Shown piece after piece: positions 32,041 to 40,974 of a stretch of DNA of 40,974 bases; within the stretch, counting starts at the first letter, position 1; every line of letters starts with the position of its first letter. A model generated the notes under the pieces. It was not told where the DNA came from and made no database searches. It was given only the letters and a program-made list of their open reading frames with translations. The stretch spans positions 1 through 40,974 of the forward strand of contig JAILOW010000058.1 in NCBI GenBank assembly GCA_024690635.1, read 5' to 3'. The stretch is from Butyrivibrio sp. Lineage in GTDB: Bacteria > Bacillota_A > Clostridia > Lachnospirales > Lachnospiraceae. Both the position numbers and the translations under genes were made by a program.

Positions 32041-34184
32041 TGGCAAGTTTGGAACAAGCAGATCAGAAAGTGGTTTTCGGACTGGACATAGGTACCAGAA
32101 GCGTTGTGGGAACTGTGGGTTATATGAATGACGGACAGTTCAATGTTATTGCCCAGAGCCTTGAGACCCATGAGACCAGAGCCATGCTCGATGGACAAAT
32201 CCATGACATCGGCAAGGTCGGATCCACCATAAAAAGTGTAAAAGAAAAGCTGGAGCAGCAGACGGATATTCATCTGACTGATGTATGTATAGCAGCTGCG
32301 GGACGTGTTCTTCGCACTGTAAGGACAACCTATGACTACGAATATCCCGACGGACATGAGATCACTGACGAGGATATCTACAATCTTGATTCCGGTGCTG
32401 TAGAGCAGGCATACAGGGAGTTCCTGGCAGAGAACACTACGGAGCTTAAGTTTTATCTGGTAGGTTATTCTGTAATGCACTACTATCTGGACGGTTACCA
32501 GATCGCCAATCTTGAAGGACATAATGCGGGCAAGGTAAGCGTTGAGCTTATCGCAACCTTCCTTCCCGATGACTGTGTAGACGGTCTTTACAAGGCCTGC
32601 GAAAGAGCTGACCTTAATGTTGCAAACCTTACACTCGAGCCTATCGCTGCTATGATGGTTGCTATCCCTGACAGATTCAGGATGCTGAATCTTGCTCTTG
32701 TGGACGTTGGTGCGGGTACATCCGATATCTGTGTTACCGATGACGGCTCCATTACTGCATACGGAATGCTTCCCATTGCGGGTGATGATATTACCGAGCT
32801 TATTGCTCAGCACTGCCTTGTTGACTTTAACACAGCCGATGATATCAAGATCAAGGCAAGTCACAACGACAAGGTGGAATACACTGATATCATGGGCCTT
32901 AAAAAGGTCATTACCGCAAAAGAGATCGCAAGGATCGTAAAACCCAAGGTTGAGGAGATGGCTCAGAAGGCCACCGACGAGATCAAGAGACTCAACGGCG
33001 ACAAGCCCGTAAGCGCCGTATTTGTAGTAGGCGGAGGCGGATGCGTTCCCGGATATACCAAGGCTATCGCCAAGGATATGGACATTCCCGAAGAGCGTGT
33101 TGCCTTAAGAGGCGAGGAGGTAATGAAGAACATTACTTTCCTTAATAACGATGGAATTGAGAGGGATTCACTCCTTGTAACCCCTCTTGGAATATGTATC
33201 AGTTTCTATGAAGAGGCCAATAACTTTATCTTTGTTTCCTTTAACGGAACACAGACCAAGATTTACGATAACGGCAAGCTTCAGATCGTTGATGCCGCCA
33301 TGCAGGCATCCTTCTCCAATGAGGATCTGTTCCCCAAGAGAGGTGAGGAGCTTCGCTATACCGTTAACGGAAAAGAGAGAGCATCAAGAGGTGAGCCCGG
33401 TGAGGCTGCGGTTATTTCCCTTAACGGCAAGCCTGCTGATATCCATACTAAGATCCATGCAAACGATATCATAAATGTTGTTCCTTCAACTGCAGGTGCT
33501 CCCGGAAAAGCTACAATTGACAGCATTCCTGAGTTTAAGACCAAATTCAACGTCAATGTAAACGGCAAAAACGTTGAGGCTTCAAGGTTTGCTACCGTAA
33601 ACGGAGAGCCTCAGACAGGTTACTACAGTATTTCGGCAGGTGATGATGTCAAGATCCTTGACTACAATACAGCTGCTCAGATCGCAGAGCTTATGGATAT
33701 CCAGATCACAGAGGATACAGTGATCATCGTAAACAACGAAAGAGGAGATGCCACAACACCTGTTTACGAGAACTTCAAGATCGAGTTCAAGGACCAGGAA
33801 GAAGTCCTCATGGATTATTACAAGGACTTCCCTGATGCGGATAGCGAGGCTGTAAGCCAGGAAAATGCGTCTTCCTCCAAGGGTGATCAGATAAGCTTTG
33901 AGGATCTTCCCGATGATGACGGAACTTATGTTAAGTCAAACGATCCTTCGGGAGAAGCAACCCTTAGAAATGTCCTTGCCCATGATCTGCACGTTGTAGT
34001 AAACAACGAAGCCGTGACTCTTCATGGCAAGAATGAATATGTATTTGTGGATATTTTTGATGTAATAGACTTTGATCTGTCCCAGCCACAGGGCAGAGCC
34101 ATTGTCACCACCTTAAACGGTGCAACTCCCGATTATATGCAAAAGATAAACGAGGGTGACAAGATAGAAGTATATTGGAAGTAA
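32040..34184 (+). CDS. FtsA-like actin-fold protein with long C-terminal extension
   Basis: 714-residue protein of the FtsA/PilM actin-like ATPase family. Residues about 1-370 have the ATP-binding motifs GLDIGTRSV (phosphate 1), LALVDVGAGTSD (phosphate 2) and FVVGGGG (adenosine), with an inserted subdomain typical of FtsA. Roughly 300 further residues contain several short beta domains with repeating V-N-G-K / D-x-I-x-V patterns and acidic linkers. No amphipathic C-terminal FtsA membrane tail is seen. Found near coaE in Clostridia, it probably acts in cell division or envelope assembly, but this is inferred. Start chosen at TGATG overlap with coaE, 6 nt after GGAG; 32028 is possible. Confidence 0.82.
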   Translation: MASLEQADQKVVFGLDIGTRSVVGTVGYMNDGQFNVIAQSLETHETRAMLDGQIHDIGKVGSTIKSVKEKLEQQTDIHLTDVCIAAAGRVLRTVRTTYDYEYPDGHEITDEDIYNLDSGAVEQAYREFLAENTTELKFYLVGYSVMHYYLDGYQIANLEGHNAGKVSVELIATFLPDDCVDGLYKACERADLNVANLTLEPIAAMMVAIPDRFRMLNLALVDVGAGTSDICVTDDGSITAYGMLPIAGDDITELIAQHCLVDFNTADDIKIKASHNDKVEYTDIMGLKKVITAKEIARIVKPKVEEMAQKATDEIKRLNGDKPVSAVFVVGGGGCVPGYTKAIAKDMDIPEERVALRGEEVMKNITFLNNDGIERDSLLVTPLGICISFYEEANNFIFVSFNGTQTKIYDNGKLQIVDAAMQASFSNEDLFPKRGEELRYTVNGKERASRGEPGEAAVISLNGKPADIHTKIHANDIINVVPSTAGAPGKATIDSIPEFKTKFNVNVNGKNVEASRFATVNGEPQTGYYSISAGDDVKILDYNTAAQIAELMDIQITEDTVIIVNNERGDATTPVYENFKIEFKDQEEVLMDYYKDFPDADSEAVSQENASSSKGDQISFEDLPDDDGTYVKSNDPSGEATLRNVLAHDLHVVVNNEAVTLHGKNEYVFVDIFDVIDFDLSQPQGRAIVTTLNGATPDYMQKINEGDKIEVYWK

Positions 34185-34203
34185 TGTTGGGAGAGTAGTT
34201 TTA

Positions 34204-35001
34204 ATGCGTTTTACCAGTATTGTCAGCGGCAGTAGCGGCAACTGTACCTATGTGGGATCGGATAATACCCACATCCTCATAGATGCGGGAACCAGCAAAA
34301 AAAAGATAGAGGAGGGCCTTAACACTCTTGGCCTTACCCTTTCCGATATAAGTGCCATCTTTGTAACACATGAGCATGTAGACCACATCGCCGCTATACA
34401 TACCATCCTGAAAAAGTACCCTATTCCTGTTTACGGAACAGCAGGTACAATAGAAGGAATAAAAAGAAGTGACAAGAAATGCGAGATGACAGACTGTGAG
34501 TTTATCACTGTCAGAGCTGATGAAAAGACAATTGTGGGCGATATGACCATCGATCCCATGACAATTTCTCACGATGCCCTGGATCCTTGCGGATACAGGG
34601 TTTATCATGGAAACAAAAAAGTCGGTATCGCAACGGACCTTGGCTGTTATGATGATTATACTGTAGAATGTCTGAAAGGCTGTGATGCTCTTTTGGTTGA
34701 GGCTAACCACGACGTACGTATGCTGCAGACAGGTCCTTATCCATATCAGCTAAAGACCAGGATCCTTGGGGACAAGGGACATCTGTCCAACGACAAGAGC
34801 GGGGAACTTCTCTGCAAGCTTTTGCACGACGGCCTGCAGGGAATTTTTTTGGGACATCTGTCCAAGGAAAACAACCTGCCTGAACTTGCCTTTGAAACCG
34901 TCAGGCTTGGAATAGAAATGGGAGATACACCTTTTGGGGGAAATGACTTCCCAATTATGGTGGCAAATAGATCCGAGATTTCAAAAATCTTAGAGTTTTG
35001 A
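34204..35001 (+). CDS. walJ: Metallo-beta-lactamase fold hydrolase (WalJ/YycJ type)
   Basis: 265-residue MBL-fold protein. The zinc motif THEHVDH (55-61) and SGSSGNCT near the N terminus mark the WalJ/YycJ group; later ligands lie in TISHDALDPCG, IATDLGCYDD and LGHLSKENN. Family members are linked to DNA repair and, in cocci, to cell-wall regulation, with 5'-3' exonuclease activity proposed. Ribosome binding site GGGAGAG. No walRK genes are nearby, so assignment to the walJ role is by fold only. Confidence 0.85.
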   Translation: MRFTSIVSGSSGNCTYVGSDNTHILIDAGTSKKKIEEGLNTLGLTLSDISAIFVTHEHVDHIAAIHTILKKYPIPVYGTAGTIEGIKRSDKKCEMTDCEFITVRADEKTIVGDMTIDPMTISHDALDPCGYRVYHGNKKVGIATDLGCYDDYTVECLKGCDALLVEANHDVRMLQTGPYPYQLKTRILGDKGHLSNDKSGELLCKLLHDGLQGIFLGHLSKENNLPELAFETVRLGIEMGDTPFGGNDFPIMVANRSEISKILEF

Positions 35002-35016
35002 TTTAGGGAGGATAGT

Positions 35017-35289
35017 ATGAACAAATCTATTATTACTGTTGTTGGTAAGGACACTGTAGGTATCATCGCCAAGGTCTGCGCTTATCTTGCAGAGGCAAAC
35101 ATCAATATCCTTGATATTTCCCAGACCATAGTAAGCGGATATTTCAACATGATGATGATCGTTGATATGTCCGGAACTTCCAAAGAGTTCAATACTGTAG
35201 CTGATGATCTTGAAAGTCTCGGCGAAGGCATCGGAGTTGTTATAAAGTGCCAGCGCGAGGAGATCTTTGACTCCATGCACAGAGTCTGA
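35017..35289 (+). CDS. ACT domain protein (UPF0237)
   Basis: 90-residue single ACT domain, beginning with a [29 protein letters not shown] segment, which is typical of amino-acid-binding regulatory domains. Matches UPF0237. It is 15 bp after the MBL gene with GGGAGG upstream and is encoded immediately before the DUF711 gene, its constant partner in many Firmicutes and archaea, implying a shared function that is still unknown. Confidence 0.9.
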   Translation: MNKSIITVVGKDTVGIIAKVCAYLAEANINILDISQTIVSGYFNMMMIVDMSGTSKEFNTVADDLESLGEGIGVVIKCQREEIFDSMHRV

Positions 35290-35305
35290 TGTCAGGGGGA
35301 AAACT

Positions 35306-36670
35306 ATGATAAACATACATGAGGTCGTTGAGACCAATGCAATGATAGAAAAAGAAAATCTTGATGTCAGGACCATAACACTTGGCATCAGTCTTTTGGA
35401 CTGCATCAGTTCAGATCTTGATACTCTCTGCAAAAACATCCATGACAAGATCTACAACATGGCAAAAGACCTGGTTTCAACAGGAGATCAGATAGCAAGA
35501 GAGTTTGGCGTTCCCATTGTAAATAAGAGAATATCCGTTACTCCCATCGCTCTTGTGGGCGGAGCTGCCTGCAAAAGCCCCGAGGACTTTGCAAAGATAG
35601 CAAAGACCCTGGACAGCGTTGCCAAGGAAGTTGGAGTTAACTTTATCGGCGGTTATTCAGCCCTTGTGAGCAAAGGCATGACAGAGGCGGACAGACTTCT
35701 TATAGAGTCCATTCCTCTTGCACTTTCTACAACAGATGTTGTTTGTTCATCAATAAATGTGGGTTCCACCAAAACCGGAATAAACATGGACGCCGTAAGG
35801 CTCATGGGCAGGATCGTAAAAGATACTGCAAGAGCCACAAAAGAAGCTGATTCACTTGGCTGTGCCAAGCTTGTTATATTCTGCAATGCACCTGATGACA
35901 ACCCCTTCATGGCAGGAGCCTTCCATGGCGTGACGGAAGAGGATGCCATCATAAACGTTGGTGTAAGCGGACCCGGCGTAGTAAAAACAGCTCTTGAAAA
36001 GGTAAGAGGAGAGAGTTTTGAAATTCTCTGCGAAACCATAAAAAAGACAGCCTTTAAGGTTACACGTGTGGGACAGCTTGTGGCTCAGGAAGCTTCCAAG
36101 AGACTTGGAGTTCCCTTCGGTATCATAGATCTTTCACTGGCACCTACACCTGCCATCGGAGACAGTGTTGCCGATATCCTTCACGAGATCGGTGTTGAGC
36201 ATGCAGGTGCTCCCGGAACCACAGCAGCTCTGGCTCTTTTGAACGACCAGGTTAAAAAGGGCGGAGTTATGGCATCTTCCTATGTGGGAGGTCTTTCCGG
36301 AGCATTTATCCCCGTAAGTGAAGACCAGGGAATGATAAATGCCGTTGAGGCAGGAGCCCTTACCCTTGAAAAGCTTGAAGCCATGACCTGCGTATGCTCT
36401 GTTGGTCTTGATATGATAGCGATTCCCGGAGAAACAAAAGAGACAACAATTGCCGGTATCATTGCCGATGAAATGGCTATCGGTATGATAAATCAGAAGA
36501 CCACGGCAGTGAGACTCATCCCTGTTATCGGAAAGGGTGTTGGAGAGACCGTGGAGTTTGGCGGACTTTTGGGATATGCGCCCATCATGCCTGTTAACAA
36601 CTTCTCATGTGATGATTTTGTAAACCGCACAGGCAGGATTCCCGCTCCTGTTCACAGCTTCAAGAACTGA
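35306..36670 (+). CDS. DUF711/UPF0210 family protein
   Basis: 454-residue protein with a PFL-like barrel fold (DUF711, UPF0210). Conserved segments: [33 protein letters not shown]-like region (NVGVSGPG), and [19 protein letters not shown]. Although the fold resembles pyruvate formate-lyase, no glycyl-radical loop is present. Enzymatic activity is unknown. AGGGGG 7 nt before the ATG; TTG at 35267 is rejected because it overlaps the ACT gene. It closes the gene run that began with the zinc-finger gene. Confidence 0.9.
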   Translation: MINIHEVVETNAMIEKENLDVRTITLGISLLDCISSDLDTLCKNIHDKIYNMAKDLVSTGDQIAREFGVPIVNKRISVTPIALVGGAACKSPEDFAKIAKTLDSVAKEVGVNFIGGYSALVSKGMTEADRLLIESIPLALSTTDVVCSSINVGSTKTGINMDAVRLMGRIVKDTARATKEADSLGCAKLVIFCNAPDDNPFMAGAFHGVTEEDAIINVGVSGPGVVKTALEKVRGESFEILCETIKKTAFKVTRVGQLVAQEASKRLGVPFGIIDLSLAPTPAIGDSVADILHEIGVEHAGAPGTTAALALLNDQVKKGGVMASSYVGGLSGAFIPVSEDQGMINAVEAGALTLEKLEAMTCVCSVGLDMIAIPGETKETTIAGIIADEMAIGMINQKTTAVRLIPVIGKGVGETVEFGGLLGYAPIMPVNNFSCDDFVNRTGRIPAPVHSFKN

Positions 36671-36680
36671 TAAAAAACAG

Positions 36681-36746
36681 TTGCAAAGTGTAAAAATATG
36701 GGATAAGATACAAGTGTACTAGTAATCCTAGTACACTTGTTTTTTT
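36681..36746 (+). promoter_or_regulatory. GntR/ABC operon promoter with palindromic operator
   Basis: -35 TTGCAA (36681-36686), 17-bp spacer, -10 TAAGAT (36704-36709). Immediately downstream is a perfect 13-bp inverted repeat ACAAGTGTACTAG-TAATC-CTAGTACACTTGT (36710-36740) followed by six Ts. Placed over the transcription start, it is a typical YtrA-type GntR operator (TACTAG/CTAGTA core). The T run makes it also look like a terminator, so it may have stopped the preceding gene run, or attenuate this one. Confidence 0.8.
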
Positions 36747-36780
36747 ATTTGTAACTTGTCAATGACTATAGGTGAGACGT

Positions 36781-37149
36781 ATGAAGTTAATTGATTATCA
36801 GGACAGCAGACCTATCTACGAACAGATAGTGGAAAACTTCAAACTGCAGATGCTAAAGGGAATACTGCAGGCAGGTGATCAGATGCCATCAGTAAGGAGC
36901 CTTGCGGTTGAACTTTCAACCAATCCCAACACGGTACAAAAAGCCTATACGGAGCTTGAACGCCAGGGCTTTATCTATACCGTAAAGGGCAGGGGCAACT
37001 TTGTTAAGGGCGATACGCTTTTGATGGAAAACAAAAAGCGCGAACTCCTTACGGCAATCGTCAAACTCTTCCGTGAAGCAGGGGACATCGGAATATCTTT
37101 TGATGAGCTTTTGGAAGATATCAGGAAAGAAATGGGAGGCAACGCATGA
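36781..37149 (+). CDS. GntR-family regulator (YtrA subfamily)
   Basis: 122-residue regulator: a winged helix (about 10-75, DQMPSVRSLAVELSTNPNTVQKAYTELERQGFIYTVKGRGNFV is the GntR signature, motif spans 32-70) plus a short C-terminal helix that dimerises in the YtrA subfamily. It stands at the head of an ABC-2 operon, overlapping the ATPase gene by 4 bases (ATGA), and probably represses this operon via the palindrome at 36710. GGTGAG precedes the ATG. Confidence 0.93.
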   Translation: MKLIDYQDSRPIYEQIVENFKLQMLKGILQAGDQMPSVRSLAVELSTNPNTVQKAYTELERQGFIYTVKGRGNFVKGDTLLMENKKRELLTAIVKLFREAGDIGISFDELLEDIRKEMGGNA

Positions 37150-38060
37150 TTGAGATATTAGACATACAGAAATCTTTTGACGACATCAAGGCTGTCAATC
37201 GTGTTTCGCTGAATATCCTTGATGGAGAGGTCTTCGGACTGGTTGGTACCAACGGCGCCGGCAAGAGTACACTTCTTAGGATGATGGCCGGAGTATTAAA
37301 ACCCGATGCGGGAGTTGTTCTCGTGGACAAGAGACCCGTATTCGATAACCCTGATGTAAAGAAGGATATCTTTTACATATCTGATGATCAGTACTTTTTA
37401 CCCAATTCCACCCCGGAAGAAATGGCAGACTATTTCGAGGGTATCTACAAGGGATTTGACAAGTTGAAATTCCACAAGCTTTGTGGCGGATTCGGGCTTG
37501 ATGTAAAAAGAAAGATCAGTACCTTCTCAAAGGGAATGAAAAAGCAGACAGCTATCCTTTTAGGCCTTTGCGCAGGTACAAAATACATTCTTTGTGATGA
37601 GACCTTTGACGGCCTCGACCCGGTAGTAAGACAGGGAGTAAAGAGCCTTTTTGCTGCTGAGATGTCAGACAGGGGACTTACACCTCTTATTTCATCACAT
37701 AACCTCAGAGAGCTTGAGGATATATGCGATCACGTGGGACTTTTGCATGAAGGAGGAGTTATCCTTTCCGAGGATATAGCAGATATGAAGCTCAAGATGC
37801 AGAAGATCCAGTGCGTATTCAACAGTAAAGAGGATGAGGACAGAGTTCTTAAAGATCTTGACGTACTTCTTCATGAGACAAGAGGACGACTTCACACTAT
37901 CACCGTAAGAGGTGAGAGAGAAGAAGTGGAAGCTGCATTTAAAAAGGGCAATCCTTTGTTCTTTGAAATTCTCGGACTTACTCTTGAAGAGATATTTATC
38001 AGTGAAACGGAGGTAGTTGGATATGACATCCGTAAGTTTGTCCTTGGCGGACAGGATTAA
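37146..38060 (+). CDS. ABC transporter ATP-binding protein (YtrB-like)
   Basis: 304-residue ATPase. Walker A GTNGAGKST, signature FSKGMKKQ, Walker B YILCDETFDGLDP with catalytic Glu, and switch His in SSHN. The C-terminal domain follows. Works with the next permease. Overlap with both neighbours shows one polycistronic unit; the 3' end overlaps the permease start by 38 bases. Confidence 0.92.
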   Translation: MIEILDIQKSFDDIKAVNRVSLNILDGEVFGLVGTNGAGKSTLLRMMAGVLKPDAGVVLVDKRPVFDNPDVKKDIFYISDDQYFLPNSTPEEMADYFEGIYKGFDKLKFHKLCGGFGLDVKRKISTFSKGMKKQTAILLGLCAGTKYILCDETFDGLDPVVRQGVKSLFAAEMSDRGLTPLISSHNLRELEDICDHVGLLHEGGVILSEDIADMKLKMQKIQCVFNSKEDEDRVLKDLDVLLHETRGRLHTITVRGEREEVEAAFKKGNPLFFEILGLTLEEIFISETEVVGYDIRKFVLGGQD

Positions 38061-40170
38061 AAACCGCAAAAAGTACATAAACAGAACTTTGTGGACATCC
38101 CTTGTGGCATTTCCCATAATGGCTGCCTACTACGTTCTGGGCGTTATAATGATGGTTTCAAGGAGCATAAACTATGCCAGGATCTACCATCAGGCGGACA
38201 AGATTCTTCATCATGAAAAGCTTAAAGCAGTTTCGATGATCATGGGCTTTGAACAGATGGGAGTTCTGATCGTCGGCGCCATTGCTCTTGCATTCGCTTT
38301 TCAGGGATTTTCCTATGTGTTTAGTCAGAGCAGGATGGATTTTTACTTAAGCCAGCCCACTACCAGAAGGCAGAGGATGTTTACCAATTACATTAACGCC
38401 ATAACAACATTTTTGGGAATGTATGTTATTTCTGTGGCTTTGGGACTAATAGCAGCAGCAGTTATGGGAGCTTTAAACCATGTGGTTTTGATTTCCGTAC
38501 TTCTTGCTTCCCTTAGAAACCTTTTGTTTTTCATAGTTGTTTATAATATCGCGGTGATGTCGGTACTTCTTTCCGGAAGCCTGCCCATCGCCATGATCCT
38601 TACCGCATTCTTTTCATTCTTTACGTTTATATATGAATATGTATTTGCGATATACAAAAGAGTGTTTTTTGCCACATACAGCTATATGTCTGATTCCGGG
38701 CTTTGGTTTTCGCCTTTCTACGATATGCTTATCACCATAAAAAAAGGCGCTTCCCTGCGAAATTACGATTCATACAACGAGAGTATGGACACAGTAAAAG
38801 AATGGCTGAGGATCAGCTGGAAAGCGGATTTTGACCTTATCCTTCTGGTGATCATCACTTTTATTTTTGTAGAGATCTGCGGAAAACTCAGAAAAACAGA
38901 GTGGGCAGGAAAAAGTATTGCGCTTAAGCCCTGCAGATGGTTTGTGAAGATCTCTGTATGTCTTCTTGCAGGACTTTCGGCAGGTGCCATTGTTTATTAC
39001 ATTTATCAGTCGGTTTGGAGCAACACACTTATCATGATGATGAGCCTGTTTATGCTCATTGCATGTATTGCAACCGGAATGGTCTGCGAGATCGTTCTTG
39101 ATTCCAATATTCGAAGCGCCTTTAGAGGAAAAGCACAGACTCTTATGGCAGTGGCCCTTATGATTTTGATATTTGTGATTTTTAAAGGCGATCTTCTTGG
39201 ATTTGACAGCTATGTACCTGCTCCGGAAAAGATCGAGAGCTGCTCTGTTATAGATGACTCTTACTATTACAGCGCAATTGATATGGATGACGGTGAAAAC
39301 GCCGATTTCATGAAATTTACAGATACCAAGACTTTTACTGAGTTTGCAAGGATCGGAATGAAAGCCCAGAAAACCGCTGCGAAGACAAAATTTAAAGATG
39401 TCCAGGGCTACAGCCTTAATATCAAGTACAGATTAAAGAGCGGACGCGAAGTATACAGATGCATTTTGATACCCTATGACACCGATAAAGAACTGATGAA
39501 CAGAGTTCTTGACAGCGAAGAGTTCATACGCGGATTCTTTATTTGCTTTAATGACGAAACGGTAAGGAAAGCCGATACGGATCCTGATAGCAGGGAAGTG
39601 GTTTACAGAAGCTTTACGGATAACAAGACCACCAAGAATCTTCCTTATGCGGAGCTGAGCGATGCTTACAGACAGGATCTTTTGGATAACTTCTCTTTTT
39701 CCTATATGAAAGATCATCTTCCTATCGGAACTGCCGAGTATACTCATATGGGATACAGATATTACACTGTTCAGTTCCCTGTATATGAGACCTTTACAAG
39801 AACACTTGAGCTTTTGAAAAAGTATGAGATCTATTCGGACAGCACACTGAACCTGGATGAAGTAAGAGAAGTAAAAGTAGTTAACTACTATCCCGGCTAT
39901 GACCTTGAAGTTACCGATATTGATGATATTTCCGGCGATCTTGACAGCGTTGAAAAAATATACACAGATGAAGCTCAGATCAAAGAGATCGTCGAAGGTG
40001 CCGTATGCACGGAGTATTACAATCAGTGGTATGATTATAGTCGAAACAACGATCAGTATAATATAATCGTTAACAGAACGGGAGAGTTCAGAGGAAACGA
40101 TTACGCAGGAACTTACTACACATTCCTGAAGGGTAGTGTTCCGGAATTCGTAATCTCTGACACTAACTGA
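38023..40170 (+). CDS. ABC-2 permease with large extracytoplasmic domain
   Basis: 715-residue membrane protein. About ten helices fall in residues 20-385 (including ones at about 26-47, 85-105, 125-150, 160-180, 190-215, 285-300, 315-340, 350-365, 375-390). The remaining ~325 residues form a Tyr/Asp-rich soluble domain without helices, most likely outside the cell, as in DUF6449-type partners of YtrA operons. Cargo unknown; YtrB-type systems respond to cell-wall antibiotics, so envelope stress is an inference. ATG 38023 follows CGGAGG. Confidence 0.85.
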   Translation: MTSVSLSLADRIKNRKKYINRTLWTSLVAFPIMAAYYVLGVIMMVSRSINYARIYHQADKILHHEKLKAVSMIMGFEQMGVLIVGAIALAFAFQGFSYVFSQSRMDFYLSQPTTRRQRMFTNYINAITTFLGMYVISVALGLIAAAVMGALNHVVLISVLLASLRNLLFFIVVYNIAVMSVLLSGSLPIAMILTAFFSFFTFIYEYVFAIYKRVFFATYSYMSDSGLWFSPFYDMLITIKKGASLRNYDSYNESMDTVKEWLRISWKADFDLILLVIITFIFVEICGKLRKTEWAGKSIALKPCRWFVKISVCLLAGLSAGAIVYYIYQSVWSNTLIMMMSLFMLIACIATGMVCEIVLDSNIRSAFRGKAQTLMAVALMILIFVIFKGDLLGFDSYVPAPEKIESCSVIDDSYYYSAIDMDDGENADFMKFTDTKTFTEFARIGMKAQKTAAKTKFKDVQGYSLNIKYRLKSGREVYRCILIPYDTDKELMNRVLDSEEFIRGFFICFNDETVRKADTDPDSREVVYRSFTDNKTTKNLPYAELSDAYRQDLLDNFSFSYMKDHLPIGTAEYTHMGYRYYTVQFPVYETFTRTLELLKKYEIYSDSTLNLDEVREVKVVNYYPGYDLEVTDIDDISGDLDSVEKIYTDEAQIKEIVEGAVCTEYYNQWYDYSRNNDQYNIIVNRTGEFRGNDYAGTYYTFLKGSVPEFVISDTN

Positions 40171-40174
40171 TAAG

Positions 40175-40974
40175 GTGAAGAAGCTTTTTTACGGAAAAAA
40201 GAACTTCATAGGGAGACTGTTTAAGGGGAAGCTTACAGCGGTTGAGAGAAAAGGCCTTATTTCCTGGCTTTTTCTCCTTCCATCGCTTTTGGGTGTTACT
40301 TTGTTTTTTGTTGCCCCCTTCTTTGTGATCATTTATTATTCCGTGATCAACAACCCGATACAGAAATATTTTGTGGGATTTGCCAACTTTGTTAATGTAT
40401 GGAACAATGCGGCATTTAAAGCTGCGGCAGTTAATAGCCTCAGGTTTTCTCTTGTTTCGGTTCCTCTTGCGGTTGTTTTATCCCTTGTGCTTGCCACGGT
40501 TATGGAATCAAGGATTCCCGGAAAAAGCTATTTCAGAAGCTTTTTCCTGAGCCCTCTTATGGTTCCCACGGCTTCTGTTGTGCTTATCTGGCAGGTGCTT
40601 TTCCACTACGGCGGAATTGTTAACAGAGCCCTTGAGATATTTGGAGCAGGTCGCACAGACTGGCTCAAATCCCCCAAGGCACAGATAGTTATAGTAACAT
40701 TGTTTTTGTGGAAGAACCTTGGATATAACATGATACTTTTCATGGCGGCTCTTTCCAGTATTCCCAAGGACCTTTTAGAGGTTGCAGCACTTGAAAACGC
40801 CAGCAGATGGCAGGTTTTCTGGCATATAAAACTAAGGTTCATGACTTCAACGGTTTTGTTTGTGACCATCATGTCCCTTATCAATTCCTTTAAGGTATTC
40901 AGGGAGGTTTACCTAATGGCGGGTGATTACCCCTATGACTCCCTTTATATGCTGCAGCATTTTATGAACAATAC
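40175..40974 (+). CDS. Sugar ABC transporter permease (MalF/UgpA type), 3' partial
   Basis: Carbohydrate ABC importer permease; 266 residues are visible before the window ends. Helices: about 29-50 (LISWLFLLPSLLGVTLFFVAPFF with the following FVIIYYSV), 85-105, 115-140, 170-190, then the cytoplasmic EAA loop (EVAALENASRWQVFWHIKL, about 214-232) that docks on the ATPase. The only reasonable start is GTG 40175, four bases after the previous stop, with a poor ribosome binding site. No solute-binding protein or ATPase is in the window; they are expected downstream. Likely imports plant oligosaccharides, fitting the intracellular xylanase. Confidence 0.88.
   Translation, partial: MKKLFYGKKNFIGRLFKGKLTAVERKGLISWLFLLPSLLGVTLFFVAPFFVIIYYSVINNPIQKYFVGFANFVNVWNNAAFKAAAVNSLRFSLVSVPLAVVLSLVLATVMESRIPGKSYFRSFFLSPLMVPTASVVLIWQVLFHYGGIVNRALEIFGAGRTDWLKSPKAQIVIVTLFLWKNLGYNMILFMAALSSIPKDLLEVAALENASRWQVFWHIKLRFMTSTVLFVTIMSLINSFKVFREVYLMAGDYPYDSLYMLQHFMNN

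Noticed and set aside
1..40974. CRISPR arrays, insertion sequences, prophage or attachment sites
   Set aside because: No regularly spaced repeats, transposase, integrase or phage structural genes were seen on either strand.

Overview
The window reads as a single chromosomal stretch of an anaerobic Firmicute, most likely a Lachnospiraceae member of the Butyrivibrio/Pseudobutyrivibrio type. This is inferred from moderate-low GC, strong AGGAGG-type ribosome binding sites, a signal-less GH10 xylanase, a LytTR-DUF3021 operon, a YtrA-type GntR/ABC operon, and a coaE / FtsA-like / WalJ-like / ACT / DUF711 gene run. Every protein gene I can support lies on the + strand. I see no phage, IS element, CRISPR array, rRNA or plasmid gene. 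The first gene (a GGDEF protein) is cut at its 5' end and the last (a sugar ABC permease) at its 3' end.

Layout: (1) 1-3470, c-di-GMP cyclase, TetR regulator and FucO-type alcohol dehydrogenase with a palindromic promoter. (2) 3480-8400, glutamine-dependent NAD synthetase behind a leader terminator, inositol-phosphatase-like protein, rhomboid, EF-hand mini-protein and intracellular GH10 xylanase. (3) 8400-11430, copper resistance: two CsoR boxes, csoR, and copA with a CopZ-like domain fused at its C terminus. (4) 11520-12720, rhodanese/TtcA-like fusion. (5) 12719-15556, LytTR-autoregulated ABC-2 exporter with LytTR and DUF3021 proteins, followed by a membrane-anchored HMA protein. (6) 16000-17452, an atypical BirA, a textbook BirA box and bioY. 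(7) 17460-22440, a metal-transport module: MntP-ZIP fusion, Cys/His-rich membrane protein, ZnuA-, ZnuC- and ZnuB-like proteins, lipoprotein. (8) 22475-28802, TauE/SafE, NT5C-like phosphatase, small membrane protein, DUF4342, tRNA-Leu(CAA), DUF362 ferredoxin, HD-GYP protein and a GT-B-like protein. (9) 28808-36670, orphan zinc-finger membrane protein, a DNA polymerase I lacking its 5' nuclease, coaE, a long FtsA-like protein, WalJ-like hydrolase, ACT protein and DUF711 protein. (10) 36681-40974, GntR/ABC-2 operon and the start of a sugar ABC transporter.

Four themes stand out. Metal handling is concentrated in copper export (CsoR/CopA-CopZ), a membrane HMA protein and the zinc/manganese module. 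Regulatory DNA is unusually readable: operators for CsoR, BirA, LytTR, GntR and probably TetR can be located to the base, plus a probable attenuator before nadE. Several proteins have unusual domain compositions: MntP-ZIP, CopA-CopZ with an internal ribosome binding site, rhodanese-TtcA, a BirA lacking its catalytic-loop lysine and C-terminal domain, and a PolA with a vestigial 5' nuclease. Both making (GGDEF) and probable breaking (HD-GYP) of c-di-GMP are represented. I did not find a defence island or an obviously new multi-gene system; the best candidates for something undescribed are the MntP-ZIP metal module, the fused CopA-CopZ with possible dual products, and the degenerate BirA whose stop codon lies inside its own type of operator.
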